From Burkholderiales bacterium (GTDB taxonomy: Bacteria > Pseudomonadota > Gammaproteobacteria > Burkholderiales > Burkholderiaceae_C), in contig JANXYH010000121.1 in assembly GCA_025350145.1 (NCBI GenBank), positions 1 to 43,769 on the forward strand: 43,769 bases of DNA, given 5' to 3'. Position numbers and translations under genes: made by a program. Shown here piece after piece: positions 18,320 through 26,218 of the stretch (positions within the stretch are counted from its first letter, which is position 1; every line of letters begins with the position of its first letter). The notes under the pieces were generated by a model. That model was not told where the DNA came from. It made no database searches and saw only the letters and a program-made list of their open reading frames with translations.

Positions 18320-19114
18320 CAGCCTGGCCCGGATCGCCGCGACCGATGCGGCGACGATCTGCTCGACCCCGGCCTGGCCCAAGGCCGCCGTGGCCTGACG
18401 CGGGTCGCCAGTGACCCCGTCCAGTTCGCCCGGCTGCGCCGGTCGCGCCAGCATCGATTGCCGCACCGCCTGCGGCGCCAGGGCCAGGGTCAGGGCGGTG
18501 TCGGACAGGCCGGCGTGCTCGCCTATCGCCGCCGCCGCATGGCCCTGCGCCTGCAACCAGCGGGCAAAGCCTGGCTGCGCGGCGCGGTAGTACTCGGGCA
18601 AGGCGTGGACCCGGCTGCCGCGGCGCGCAGGGTCGCGGGCCCAGCGCTGGGCCACCCGCTCCAGGCTGGCCTGGTAGCCGCCATGGTCGCCGAGCAGCAC
18701 GATCTCGCGCAGGCCATGCTGGGCCAGACTGGCCGCCGCGCCCTCGAGCATGGCCTCGAACGCGCGTTCTGGCACCGACAGTGTGCCGGCGTAGCGCATG
18801 TGGCCGGTCGGCGGCCGCACCGCGCCGTCGGGCACATAGGCCAGCACCGGGGCGACAACGGTCTGGCCCAGTGCCTGGGCGATGCGCTCGGCCAGCAGCT
18901 TTACCCGCAGGTTGTGCTTGCCCAGCACCATGTGGGCGCCGTTTTGCTCGGTGCCGCCGATTGGCAGCAGCACGGTGGTGGCCCCGGCCATGATTGCCGC
19001 ATGCAACTCGGGCGAGGTCATCGCCTCCAGCGAAACCTCGCCGGTGGCCGTCCAGCCACAGGGCGCAGCCAGGCCCAGCGCCAGGGCCGCGATCCAAGCC
19101 GCCAGCCGCCGCAT
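18308..19114 (-). CDS. Exported creatininase-family amidohydrolase
   Basis: A 268-residue protein of the creatininase/MftE fold with a clear signal peptide (RRLAAWIAALALGLAAPCGWTA). Family motifs are TTVLLPIGGTEQNGAHMVLGKHNLR, where E, H and H are metal ligands in known members, GTLSVPERAFEAML, and IVLLGDHGGYQ. Creatininases hydrolyse cyclic amides, and relatives act on peptide cofactors (MftE) or formamides; most are cytoplasmic, so export is notable. The ATG overlaps the stop of the AIM24-family gene (TGATG), implying coupling. Its substrate is not known; the downstream exported propeller is a likely functional partner. Confidence 0.83.
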   Translation of the reverse strand: MRRLAAWIAALALGLAAPCGWTATGEVSLEAMTSPELHAAIMAGATTVLLPIGGTEQNGAHMVLGKHNLRVKLLAERIAQALGQTVVAPVLAYVPDGAVRPPTGHMRYAGTLSVPERAFEAMLEGAAASLAQHGLREIVLLGDHGGYQASLERVAQRWARDPARRGSRVHALPEYYRAAQPGFARWLQAQGHAAAAIGEHAGLSDTALTLALAPQAVRQSMLARPAQPGELDGVTGDPRQATAALGQAGVEQIVAASVAAIRARLAGR

Positions 19115-19941
19115 CAATCGTCGTCGCCGCTGACAAGCCCGCTGACCAGGCCACCGACCGCCGATGCGCCGGCCAGGCCGCTCAACAATCCGCCCTCCTC
19201 GCGCCGGTGCCCGCCGGTCTGCGGCGCGGCGGCGAAGACCCGGCTGGCCAGGCGCGAGAACGGCAGGCTCTGCAGCCAGACCGCGCCAGGGCCGCTGAGC
19301 TTGGCGAAGAACAGGCCCTCGCCGCCGAACAGCGCGGTTTTGATGCCGCCAACGTACTGGATCTCGAAGCTCACGCTCGGGGTGTAGGCCACCAGGCAGC
19401 CGGCGTCGACCAGCAGCGTCTGGCCCGGCGCCAACTCACGCTTCAGGCAAGTGCCGCCGGCATGGATGAAGGCCATGCCGTCGCCATCCAGGCGCTGCAT
19501 GATGAAGCCCTCGCCACCGAAGAAGCCGACCGAGAGCCTTTGCTGGAAGGCAAGCCCCAAGCTGACGCCGCGCGCCGCGCAGAGGAACGACTCCTTCTGG
19601 CAGAGCAGCGTTCCGCCCAAACGGCGCAGGTCCATCGCCAGGATCTTGCCCGGGTAGGGCGCGGCAAAGGCGACCCGTTGCTTGCTCGCCGAACGGTTGG
19701 TGTAGACCGTGGTGAACAGCGAATCGCCGGTCAGCAAACGCTTGCCCGCGCCCAGCAGCTTGCCGAACAAGCCGCCCTGGTCGGCACTGCCGTCGCCGAA
19801 CACCGTCTCCAGGCTCAGCCCGGCGTCCATGAAGAACAGGCTGCCGGCCTCGCCTACCGCCGCCTCGCCGGGGTCGAGTTCGACCTCGACGAACTGCATC
19901 TCGGCGCCCTTGATTTCGTAGTCGACCACATCCATGCCCAT
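19114..19941 (-). CDS. TIGR00266 / AIM24 family protein
   Basis: A 275-residue protein of the AIM24/TIGR00266 family. Seen are the N-terminal DYEIKGAEMQFVEVELDPGEAAVGEAGSLFFMD pattern, repeated beta segments (FTTVYTNRSASKQRVAFAAPYPGKI; FGGEGFIMQRLDGDGMAFIHAGG; GGIKTALFGGEGLFFAKLSGPGAVWLQSLPFSRLA) and a glycine-rich tail ending GLVSGDDD. The double-barrel fold is widespread, with no established biochemical activity. No export signal is seen. Either of two in-frame ATGs (19941 or 19935) could be used. It is 36 bp after the lipoprotein gene and coupled to the creatininase-family gene. Confidence 0.85.
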   Translation of the reverse strand: MGMDVVDYEIKGAEMQFVEVELDPGEAAVGEAGSLFFMDAGLSLETVFGDGSADQGGLFGKLLGAGKRLLTGDSLFTTVYTNRSASKQRVAFAAPYPGKILAMDLRRLGGTLLCQKESFLCAARGVSLGLAFQQRLSVGFFGGEGFIMQRLDGDGMAFIHAGGTCLKRELAPGQTLLVDAGCLVAYTPSVSFEIQYVGGIKTALFGGEGLFFAKLSGPGAVWLQSLPFSRLASRVFAAAPQTGGHRREEGGLLSGLAGASAVGGLVSGLVSGDDD

Positions 19942-19977
19942 GGCGTCAGTGCTCCGTTGCGGGTCGGACTGGCGACC

Positions 19978-20310
19978 TCAATGCGGGTTGTCGAAGAAGA
20001 TGTAGTTGGTGTGGTCGCTGACCTCAAAGTAGACCCGCTTCTCGCCCCCGTCGGCGACGAAGTTCAGGTTCTCATCGAGCACGCCATAGCCGTAACGGTA
20101 GGCGCGCGGCTGGTGGTCGTCGGTGCCGTAGGCGGTCGAGAGCTTGTCGATCTTGAGGAAGCGCTTGACCAGCTTGTCGCCGGCATAGACCTCCAGCACG
20201 CCGTCGGTGCCGGTCCAATTCTGGATGCTGCGGCGGATCTCGTTCTGCTTTTCCTGGGTGCAACCCGACGCCAGCAGGGCGACGCCGAGCACGATGGCCA
20301 TGGTCTTCAC
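19978..20310 (-). CDS. Small predicted lipoprotein
   Basis: A 110-residue protein starting at GTG 20310, with GGAG 5 nt upstream. The N-terminus (KTMAIVLGVALLASGC) is a lipoprotein signal peptide with lipobox LASGC. The mature part contains EIRRSIQNWTGTDGVLEVYAGDKLVKRFLKIDKLSTAYGT and ends SDHTNYIFFDNPH. It is a short beta-rich domain often annotated as a hypothetical lipoprotein beside upp in Burkholderiales. The start is 2 nt past the upp stop, so the two are co-transcribed. Function unknown. Confidence 0.72.
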   Translation of the reverse strand: MKTMAIVLGVALLASGCTQEKQNEIRRSIQNWTGTDGVLEVYAGDKLVKRFLKIDKLSTAYGTDDHQPRAYRYGYGVLDENLNFVADGGEKRVYFEVSDHTNYIFFDNPH

Positions 20311-20312
20311 GT

Positions 20313-20942
20313 TCACTCCTTGGTGCCAAAAATTTTGTCGCCGGCATCGCCCAGGCCGGGAATGATGTAGCCGACCTCGTTGAGGTGGCTGTCGATCGCC
20401 GCGCTCCAGCAACGCACGTCGGGGTGTGCTTGCTGCAGCGCGGCGATGCCCTCGGGTGCGGCCACCAGCACCAGCGCCCGGATGTCGCGGCAACCGCGCG
20501 CCTTGAGCAGATCGACGGTGGCGATCATTGAGCCGGCGGTGGCCAGCATCGGGTCGACGATGATCGCGGTGCGCTCCGACAGGTGGCCGACGAACTTCTC
20601 GAAGTAGTGCACCGGTTGCAGCGTTTCATGGTCGCGCGACAGGCCGACGACGCTGAGCTTGGCGTTGGGCACCAGGTCGAGGACGCCGTCTAGCATGCCC
20701 AGACCGGCACGCAGGATGGGCACGATCGTCACCTTGCGGCCGGCCACCTGGTCGATCTCGACCGGGCCGCTCCAGCAGGCTATGGTCGTCTTCTCCAGCG
20801 GAAAATCCGCCGTCGCCTCGTAGGCCAGCAGCCGCGCCAGCTCGTTGGTCAGCTCGCGGAACTTCTTGGTCGAGATCCCGGCCTCGCGCAGCAGGCCAAT
20901 CTTGTGGCGCACCAGCGGGTGGGCGACGGCGATCACGGGCAT
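20313..20942 (-). CDS. upp: Uracil phosphoribosyltransferase
   Basis: Upp salvages uracil to UMP using PRPP. The 209-residue protein shows [26 protein letters not shown], the PRPP-binding loop ([19 protein letters not shown]) and the uracil-binding C-terminal [16 protein letters not shown]. Length matches the family. ATG 20942 has AGGAG 7 nt upstream. It heads the leftward run that continues through the lipoprotein, AIM24, creatininase, propeller, EI24 and CinA-like genes. PRPP for the reaction comes from Prs, encoded at 29629. Confidence 0.96.
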   Translation of the reverse strand: MPVIAVAHPLVRHKIGLLREAGISTKKFRELTNELARLLAYEATADFPLEKTTIACWSGPVEIDQVAGRKVTIVPILRAGLGMLDGVLDLVPNAKLSVVGLSRDHETLQPVHYFEKFVGHLSERTAIIVDPMLATAGSMIATVDLLKARGCRDIRALVLVAAPEGIAALQQAHPDVRCWSAAIDSHLNEVGYIIPGLGDAGDKIFGTKE

Positions 20943-21107
20943 GGGTCGAACTCCTGGGGCTTGCCGCAAGCCGCTGAGCCCGTCACCGGCCGGTCGGCAC
21001 GGCGCGCCGCAGGGCAGTGTAGCCATGACACCTGCCCTTGCCCGGCCGGCGCCAGGGCCCTGCCAGTCCGCCCGCGCCCGGCCCGAATGCGTCGCCAGCG
21101 GCAACGG

Positions 21108-22438
21108 CTATTGACGGGTTCCCGAGAACGAGCCGCCGCCGCCACCACCACTGCCTGGCAGCAGACCGGCAAGCAGGCCACCCAGGTTCCAAGTGCCGAC
21201 GATGGTGCCGCGCTCGGGGTCAAAGCGGCCGATGAAAAGTATGTTGCCGCCACCGCTGCTGCCCTGCATGAACAACTGGCCTTGTCCGCCTCATACTGAC
21301 CAAACAGCCCGACCGCGCCCAGCCGGGTAAAGCGGCCGTCGCCGGTGAGCGAACCGTCGTCGGCGATCATTACCCGAAAACTCCCGGTGTCTGCGCCTTC
21401 GACGATGCCGGAAAATCGGCCATAGCGGTAGCGACCCGGTGGCAGCGGCAGCAGCGCCGCAGTGAGCGCTGGCATGGGCGCAGCGGCGGCCACGGGGCTG
21501 GCGGCGGCGCCGGCCACCGGGGCCACCAGCGTGCGCTGGACCCAGCCGGCGAAGTTGGCGGTATCGACCATGGCGAAGCCGTTCTTCGACTCGCCCGTGG
21601 CGACCATTTCGTCGCCGCGCTGCCGGGTGCCGACGACATTGGCTTCGCGCGCCGGGTCGGCATAGACCTTGACGTTGCCGATCTTGGCGCTGAGCATCTG
21701 GCCCGGTTTCATCGGTGCCTCGGCGCGGGTGGACGCCGCCGCGTTGGCATCGGCTGCGGCGCTGCTGGGCCGGATCAGTTTCGCCTTGTCGCGGATCTCG
21801 ACCACGATCTTGTTGTAGTTGTCGAGAAAGCTCGCCGCCACCACCTTGCCCTCGGGCGTGCTGGTGTAGCCGCCGGCGATCGCGCCCAGGCCCCAGCCGC
21901 CGACGCTGAAGTCGGTGCGCGAGGCCTTGCCCTCGGCGGCAGAGACCTGGATGCTGGAGCGCACGTCGGCGATGGCGATGCTGGTCGAGGCTTCTTTGAA
22001 CTTCAGTCCGGCGGCGAGCGCGCCGGCCAGCCCGCCCAAGCGCCCGAGCAGGCCGGCGCCAATGCCGCCGGTGGTCTGTGCGCCGATCGGCACCGTCGGT
22101 GAGAGCACGAAATCGGCCGCCTGCATCTGCCCCTGGCCGACATTGGAGTCGGCGCGCAAATCGCCGGAATTCATCAGCGCCCGCTCTTGCTGCAGGTTTT
22201 GCATCGCCACGCCGCGCTCGACCACGTCAAAACAGCCCGAACGCTGGATCATCGAACGCAGCAACATGGCCGGCGAGCCCAGGCCGTACTGTTGCAAATG
22301 GCCCAAGCCGGTCTGCGGCTCGGCCACCGCGAGCGTGCCGAAGACCTTGCTGCACTTCTCGACCGTTGAACCCGGTTCGTCGGCGGCCATCGCCAGCGGC
22401 AGTGTGGCCGCGACCAGTGCGACCGCGCGGGTCACCAT
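21108..22438 (-). pseudogene. CsgG/HfaB-family protein with SH3-like domain, apparent 1-bp frameshift
   Basis: The protein starts MVTRAVALVAATLPLAMAADE (signal peptide). A CsgG-type region follows (FGTLAVAEPQTGLGHLQQ; SMIQRSGCFDVVERG; DLRADSNVGQGQMQAADFVLSPTV), then a bacterial SH3-like segment (AKIGNVKVYADPAREANVVGT... GWVQRTLVAP). Near 21280 the frame changes. After GLFGQYEADK the current frame gives Cys/Ala/Arg-rich junk running into upp. The neighbouring frame gives GQLFMQGSSGGGNILFIGRFDPERGTIVGTWNLGG and a Gly-rich end at TAG 21108. One missing base in a short G run (minus strand) explains this, either a real mutation or a sequencing error. The function, by family, is outer-membrane assembly or secretion; the partner is unknown. 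Confidence 0.7.
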
Positions 22439-22602
22439 GCTGGCGCCGTTGCGCCACCCCCATGTCCTCGTCGTTGCGAGATCCTCTCTGACTTGACGCC
22501 AGCCTTGCCCAGTGGCCGGTCGAAGGCGCAATCATCCAACAAAAGTGAGAGGCAGGTCCGCGCTGTCGCTAATCCGCACCATGACTGGCAGCGCGGGGCG
22601 TG
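22439..22602. other. Intergenic gap between rlmB and the CsgG-family gene
   Basis: This 164-bp gap carries no recognisable gene, no T-tracted hairpin and no convincing promoter hexamers. The minus strand should contain the promoter of the CsgG-family gene, but I cannot point to it; no Shine-Dalgarno sequence precedes ATG 22438. Confidence 0.3.
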
Positions 22603-23346
22603 TCAGCGGCGCAGTTGGCGCTGGCGCAAGGCCTCGAACAGGCAGATGCCGGCGGCGACCGACACGTTCAGGCTCTCGACCGCACCGGCCATCGGGATGC
22701 GCACCAGCACATCGCAGGTCTTGCGCGTCAGCGCCCGCATGCCGGGGCCTTCGGCGCCCAGGACCAGGGCCACCGGGCCGGTCAGATCCAGGTCGTAGAC
22801 GGATTGCTCGGCATCCTCGGCCAACCCGACGACGCGGATGTCGCGCTCCTTCAACTCGTTCAAGCTGCGCGCCAGGTTGGTCACCATCAGGTAGGGAACG
22901 GTCTCGGCGGCGCCGCTGGCGACCTTGGCCACGGTCGCATTCAGGCCGACCGCGTGGTCCTTGGGCGCGACCACCGCATGCACCCCGGCGCCGTCGGCCA
23001 CGCGCAGGCTCGCACCCAGGTTGTGCGGGTCAGTCACGCCGTCCAGCACCAGCACCAGCGGCGGGCCCTGGACCGCGTCCAGCACGCTGTCCAGCGAGGT
23101 CGGCAACGCCAGCGCCTGCACCCGGGCCACCACGCCCTGGTGGCGCGGGCTGCCGCACAGGCGGATCAGCGCGTTGTCCTCGCTGTCGATCAGCGTGACA
23201 CCGGCCGCCTTGGCGCGCTCGACGAACTGGCGCATGCGGCCGTCATGCCGGCTGGCGTCGATATGCACCTCGGTGACCGATGCCGGCGCGGTCTTGAGCC
23301 GGACCGTCACGGCATGGAAGCCGAACAGAGTTTTTACGGAGGACAT
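22603..23346 (-). CDS. rlmB: 23S rRNA 2'-O-methyltransferase RlmB (Gm2251)
   Basis: A SPOUT-class methyltransferase of 247 residues. The N-terminal substrate-binding domain (KTLFGFHAVTVRLK; IDASRHDGRMRQFVERA) precedes the three SPOUT motifs: DGVTDPHNLGASLRVADGAGVHAVV, LVLGAEGPGMRALTRKTCD and IPMAGAVESLNVSVAAGICLFEALRQ. These form the trefoil-knot SAM site and match RlmB/TrmH. The ATG lies 6 nt after a -10-like TACAGT with no Shine-Dalgarno sequence, which predicts transcription starting on the A of the ATG (leaderless). Confidence 0.93.
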   Translation of the reverse strand: MSSVKTLFGFHAVTVRLKTAPASVTEVHIDASRHDGRMRQFVERAKAAGVTLIDSEDNALIRLCGSPRHQGVVARVQALALPTSLDSVLDAVQGPPLVLVLDGVTDPHNLGASLRVADGAGVHAVVAPKDHAVGLNATVAKVASGAAETVPYLMVTNLARSLNELKERDIRVVGLAEDAEQSVYDLDLTGPVALVLGAEGPGMRALTRKTCDVLVRIPMAGAVESLNVSVAAGICLFEALRQRQLRR

Positions 23347-23394
23347 CGCGGCACTGTAGCGGTTGGCGGGCGCGCCCGGCCACCGCCAGCGGCG

Positions 23395-24141
23395 TCAATG
23401 CCCGCGTATCGCCGCCAGCGCCATCAGCGCGCCGATCAACACCGGCTGGTGCAGCATGTACACCGTCAGCGGCCAGCGACCCAGCACAGCCAATGGCTGC
23501 AATATCGCCGGCAGGGCGCCAAACAGCCAGCGCCGACGACGCAGCAGGGCCTGCGCGGCGGTCAGACCGATCAGCATCACGCCCACCCAGGGCAGCAGCG
23601 GCACGTAGTCTTCGGCCACCGGTTTGTGCGTGACCAGGCCCAGCCAATTCGTCCAGCGGCTGTCGAAGAATGGGTGCTGGACCAGCCACGGCAGGGCCAA
23701 TGCGGCAACCCCCAGCGGCCACAGCGCGCCGGGCCAGCGCAGGCCGATCAGCCGTGCCAGCGGCAGCATCAGGGCCATGCCGTGGAGCACGCCGAAGCTG
23801 ATCCAACTGCGCGGAAACATCCAGGCCGAGCCCAGCGACACCAGCAAGGCACAGACCGCTACCTGCGCCCAGCGCCGCCAGAAACGCGGCCAGCGCTGTT
23901 GCGCTGCCAGCGCCAGGGCCTGGCCCATGCCGGCGCTCAGCAGGAACAGGCTGACGATGCACACCCGCTGGCCAGTCCAGAAGCCATCGCGGTAGAAGTC
24001 CTGCGGCGGCGAGAGCAGGCCAAAGGTGTTCAGGTCGAAGCAGAAGTGAAAGGCCACCATCCAGACGATGGCGGCGCCGCGCAGCGCGTCCAGACGCTCC
24101 CATCGCGGCGCGGTGGCGGCGGGCATGTGGTCGGCCGGCAT
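23395..24141 (-). CDS. DUF1624 / heparan-alpha-glucosaminide N-acetyltransferase-like membrane protein
   Basis: A 248-residue polytopic membrane protein. The N-terminal RWERLDALRGAAIVWMVAFHFCFDLNTFGLL is the hallmark of DUF1624 (R.DALRG...V.FH..FDL). About seven membrane spans follow, e.g. LFLLSAGMGQALAL, VAVCALLVSLGSAWMF, LLPWVGVMLIGLTAAQALL and WPLTVYMLHQPVLIGALMAL. Relatives act as membrane acyltransferases or are uncharacterised. A second ATG at 24126 is possible and neither has a strong ribosome-binding site. The gene lies 17 bp downstream of the flavin monooxygenase on the same strand. Confidence 0.8.
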   Translation of the reverse strand: MPADHMPAATAPRWERLDALRGAAIVWMVAFHFCFDLNTFGLLSPPQDFYRDGFWTGQRVCIVSLFLLSAGMGQALALAAQQRWPRFWRRWAQVAVCALLVSLGSAWMFPRSWISFGVLHGMALMLPLARLIGLRWPGALWPLGVAALALPWLVQHPFFDSRWTNWLGLVTHKPVAEDYVPLLPWVGVMLIGLTAAQALLRRRRWLFGALPAILQPLAVLGRWPLTVYMLHQPVLIGALMALAAIRGH

Positions 24142-24158
24142 GGGCCGATTCTGGCCGC

Positions 24159-26009
24159 TCAGGCCGAGCTGGTGCCAGGCGACTCCAGCTCCAGCTCCAG
24201 CCCCGCCAGCGTGCCCTCTTGGCGCCAGGCGTCGAGGATGCGCACAAACACCGACGGCCCGCGCCAGAACTGCGAATTGCGCTCGGTGCGCGCATCCGGC
24301 TGGCCTTCGTTGTTGTAGTAGCCCGGCGTGCACTGGTTCAGGAAGGGCTGACGCGCCCGGGCCAGTTGCACCACGTTGTCGACCCAGGCTGCCTCGGCCT
24401 GCGCGCTGGCCTGCAGGCTGCGCACGCCGCGGGCATGGGCCTGGCCGACGATGTAGGCCATGTGCTGGGCCTGCTCGTCCATCATGTGCTGGAAATTGGG
24501 GCTCTGGCCCGACTGCTGGGTGCTCATCACGAACAAGTTGGGGAAACCGTGGGTCTGCAGCCCATGCAGGGTCTGGGCGCCGCCCTGCCACTTGTCGGTC
24601 AGCGTCAACCCGCCCAGGCCATGGACCTCGAAGCCCAGGCGCCGGGTGAAGTCGGTGCCGACCTCGAAACCGGTGGCGTAGATCAGGCAGTCGAGTTCAA
24701 TCGCCCGGCCATTGGCGACCACCGTACTGCCCTCGATCCGCTCGACGCCCCGGCCCTGGGTGTCGACCAAGTGCACATTGGGCCGGTTGAAGGTGTCCAG
24801 GTACTGGTCGTGAAAGCAGGGCCGCTTGCAGAATTGGTTGTACCAGGGCTTGAGCGCCTCGGCGGTGGCGCGGTTGCTGACCACCACATCGACCCGCGCC
24901 CGCACCCGCTCCATCTTGCGGTAGTCGGCCAACTGGATCAGCGCCTCGGTGCTCAGCACCGGGCCGTCGCTGGGCGGCTTGCGCCAGGCATCGATCAGGA
25001 TGCTGCCGATGATGTCGGTCCAGCCGTCGTTGACCAGATCGACCTCGAAGCGCCCGCCCGAGACCACGGTGGTGAAGTTGGCCACGCGCTCGCGCTGCCA
25101 GCCTGGCTGCAGCGACTGGACCCAATCCGCGTCGGTCGGGCGGTCGTTGCGCCAATCCACCGAGGACGGCGTGCGCTGGAACACATACAGCGCCTTGGCT
25201 GCCGCACCCAGGTGCGGCACGCATTGCACGGCGGTGGCGCCGGTGCCGATGATGCCGACGCGCTTGTCGGCCAATCGATCCAAGCCGCCGAGTGCGTCGC
25301 CGCCGGTGTAAGCGTAGTCCCAGCGGCTGGTATGAAAGGCCCGCCCGGCAAAGCCCTCGACGCCGGCGATACCGGGCAGCTTGGGGCGGTTCAACGGGCC
25401 GCCGGCCAGCACCACGAAGCGCGCCCGCAGCTCGTCGTTGCGCTCGGTGCTGACCTGCCAGCGGGCGGCGTCGGCCTGCCAGCGCATGGCGCTGATGCGG
25501 GTCTGGAACAAGGCCTTGGCATAGAGCCCGAAATGCCGGCCGATGCGCTGCGAATGGGCCAGGATCTCGGGTGCCCGGGCGTACTTGGCCAGCGGCATGT
25601 AGCCGGTCTCTTCGAGCAGCGGCAGGTAGATGTAGCTCTCGGTGTCGCAGGCCGCCCCAGGGTAGCGGTTCCAGTACCAGGTGCCGCCGAAATCGGCGGC
25701 GGTGTCGACGATCACGATGTCGTCCCAGCCTGCGGCCTTCAGCCGCGCCGCCGAGAGCAGGCCGGCAAAGCCACCGCCAACCACCACCACGTCGACCTCG
25801 CGGCGCAGCGCAGCACGGGCAAAGCCAGGCTCGGCATGGGGGTCATCGCGGTAGTGGGCCAGCGCGCCCGCAGTCTCCAGATACTGCTGGTTGCCGTCGG
25901 CGCGGATTCGCCGGTCGCGCTCTTGGGCGTAGCGTTGGCGCAGCCGTTCGGGATCAAAGCCGGGATCCGCCTGGGGCAGGGCTGGGGTCACGGAGTCGGT
26001 GGAGGTCAT
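24159..26009 (-). CDS. Baeyer-Villiger-type flavin monooxygenase
   Basis: A class B flavoprotein monooxygenase of 616 residues using FAD, NADPH and O2. The FAD Rossmann motif VVVVGGGFAGLLSA is near residues 74-87, TWYWNRYPGAACDTESYIY is a type I BVMO landmark, the BVMO fingerprint FAGRAFHTSRWDY spans 220-232 (F-x-G-x3-H-x3-W), and the NADPH motif is VGIIGTGATAVQ. IYATGFEV completes the ATG motif. An N-terminal extension of about 70 residues with ERLRQRYAQERDRRIRADG resembles the long BVMOs that act on large cyclic or steroid-like ketones; substrate is inference. ATG 26009 (MTSTDSV) is chosen because the upstream frame is arginine/proline-rich. Confidence 0.88.
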   Translation of the reverse strand: MTSTDSVTPALPQADPGFDPERLRQRYAQERDRRIRADGNQQYLETAGALAHYRDDPHAEPGFARAALRREVDVVVVGGGFAGLLSAARLKAAGWDDIVIVDTAADFGGTWYWNRYPGAACDTESYIYLPLLEETGYMPLAKYARAPEILAHSQRIGRHFGLYAKALFQTRISAMRWQADAARWQVSTERNDELRARFVVLAGGPLNRPKLPGIAGVEGFAGRAFHTSRWDYAYTGGDALGGLDRLADKRVGIIGTGATAVQCVPHLGAAAKALYVFQRTPSSVDWRNDRPTDADWVQSLQPGWQRERVANFTTVVSGGRFEVDLVNDGWTDIIGSILIDAWRKPPSDGPVLSTEALIQLADYRKMERVRARVDVVVSNRATAEALKPWYNQFCKRPCFHDQYLDTFNRPNVHLVDTQGRGVERIEGSTVVANGRAIELDCLIYATGFEVGTDFTRRLGFEVHGLGGLTLTDKWQGGAQTLHGLQTHGFPNLFVMSTQQSGQSPNFQHMMDEQAQHMAYIVGQAHARGVRSLQASAQAEAAWVDNVVQLARARQPFLNQCTPGYYNNEGQPDARTERNSQFWRGPSVFVRILDAWRQEGTLAGLELELESPGTSSA

Positions 26010-26189
26010 GGCAGCGGCGGTGTCGGCAGCGGCCGATCCTGCCACCGCTGCCGGCCAGGGCGGTGTCCGCTGAGCGACGCCGCGCCGGTCCAGGCAGGCG
26101 GGCCGGCAGCGTTGTCTGGGCGGTGTGAAAGGCCGCACCGGCGGCGTCTGTGGGCCAGCGCCGACCCAAGCCCCAGCCCGGCAGGCTCC

Positions 26190-26195
26190 TAGAAT
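26190..26195 (+). promoter_or_regulatory. -10 element (TAGAAT) of the TPR-lolB-ispE operon
   Basis: TAGAAT lies 23 nt before the TPR-gene ATG and is followed by C-GGCCGCAGTC. The same arrangement (TAGAATCCGCCGCTGTC, 15 of 17 bases identical) is found before mfd at 3996-4012. No good -35 is seen, so this may be a group-specific promoter form. AGGAG lies 6 nt before the ATG. Confidence 0.5.
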
Positions 26196-26218
26196 CGGCC
26201 GCAGTCTCAGGAGCGCCC

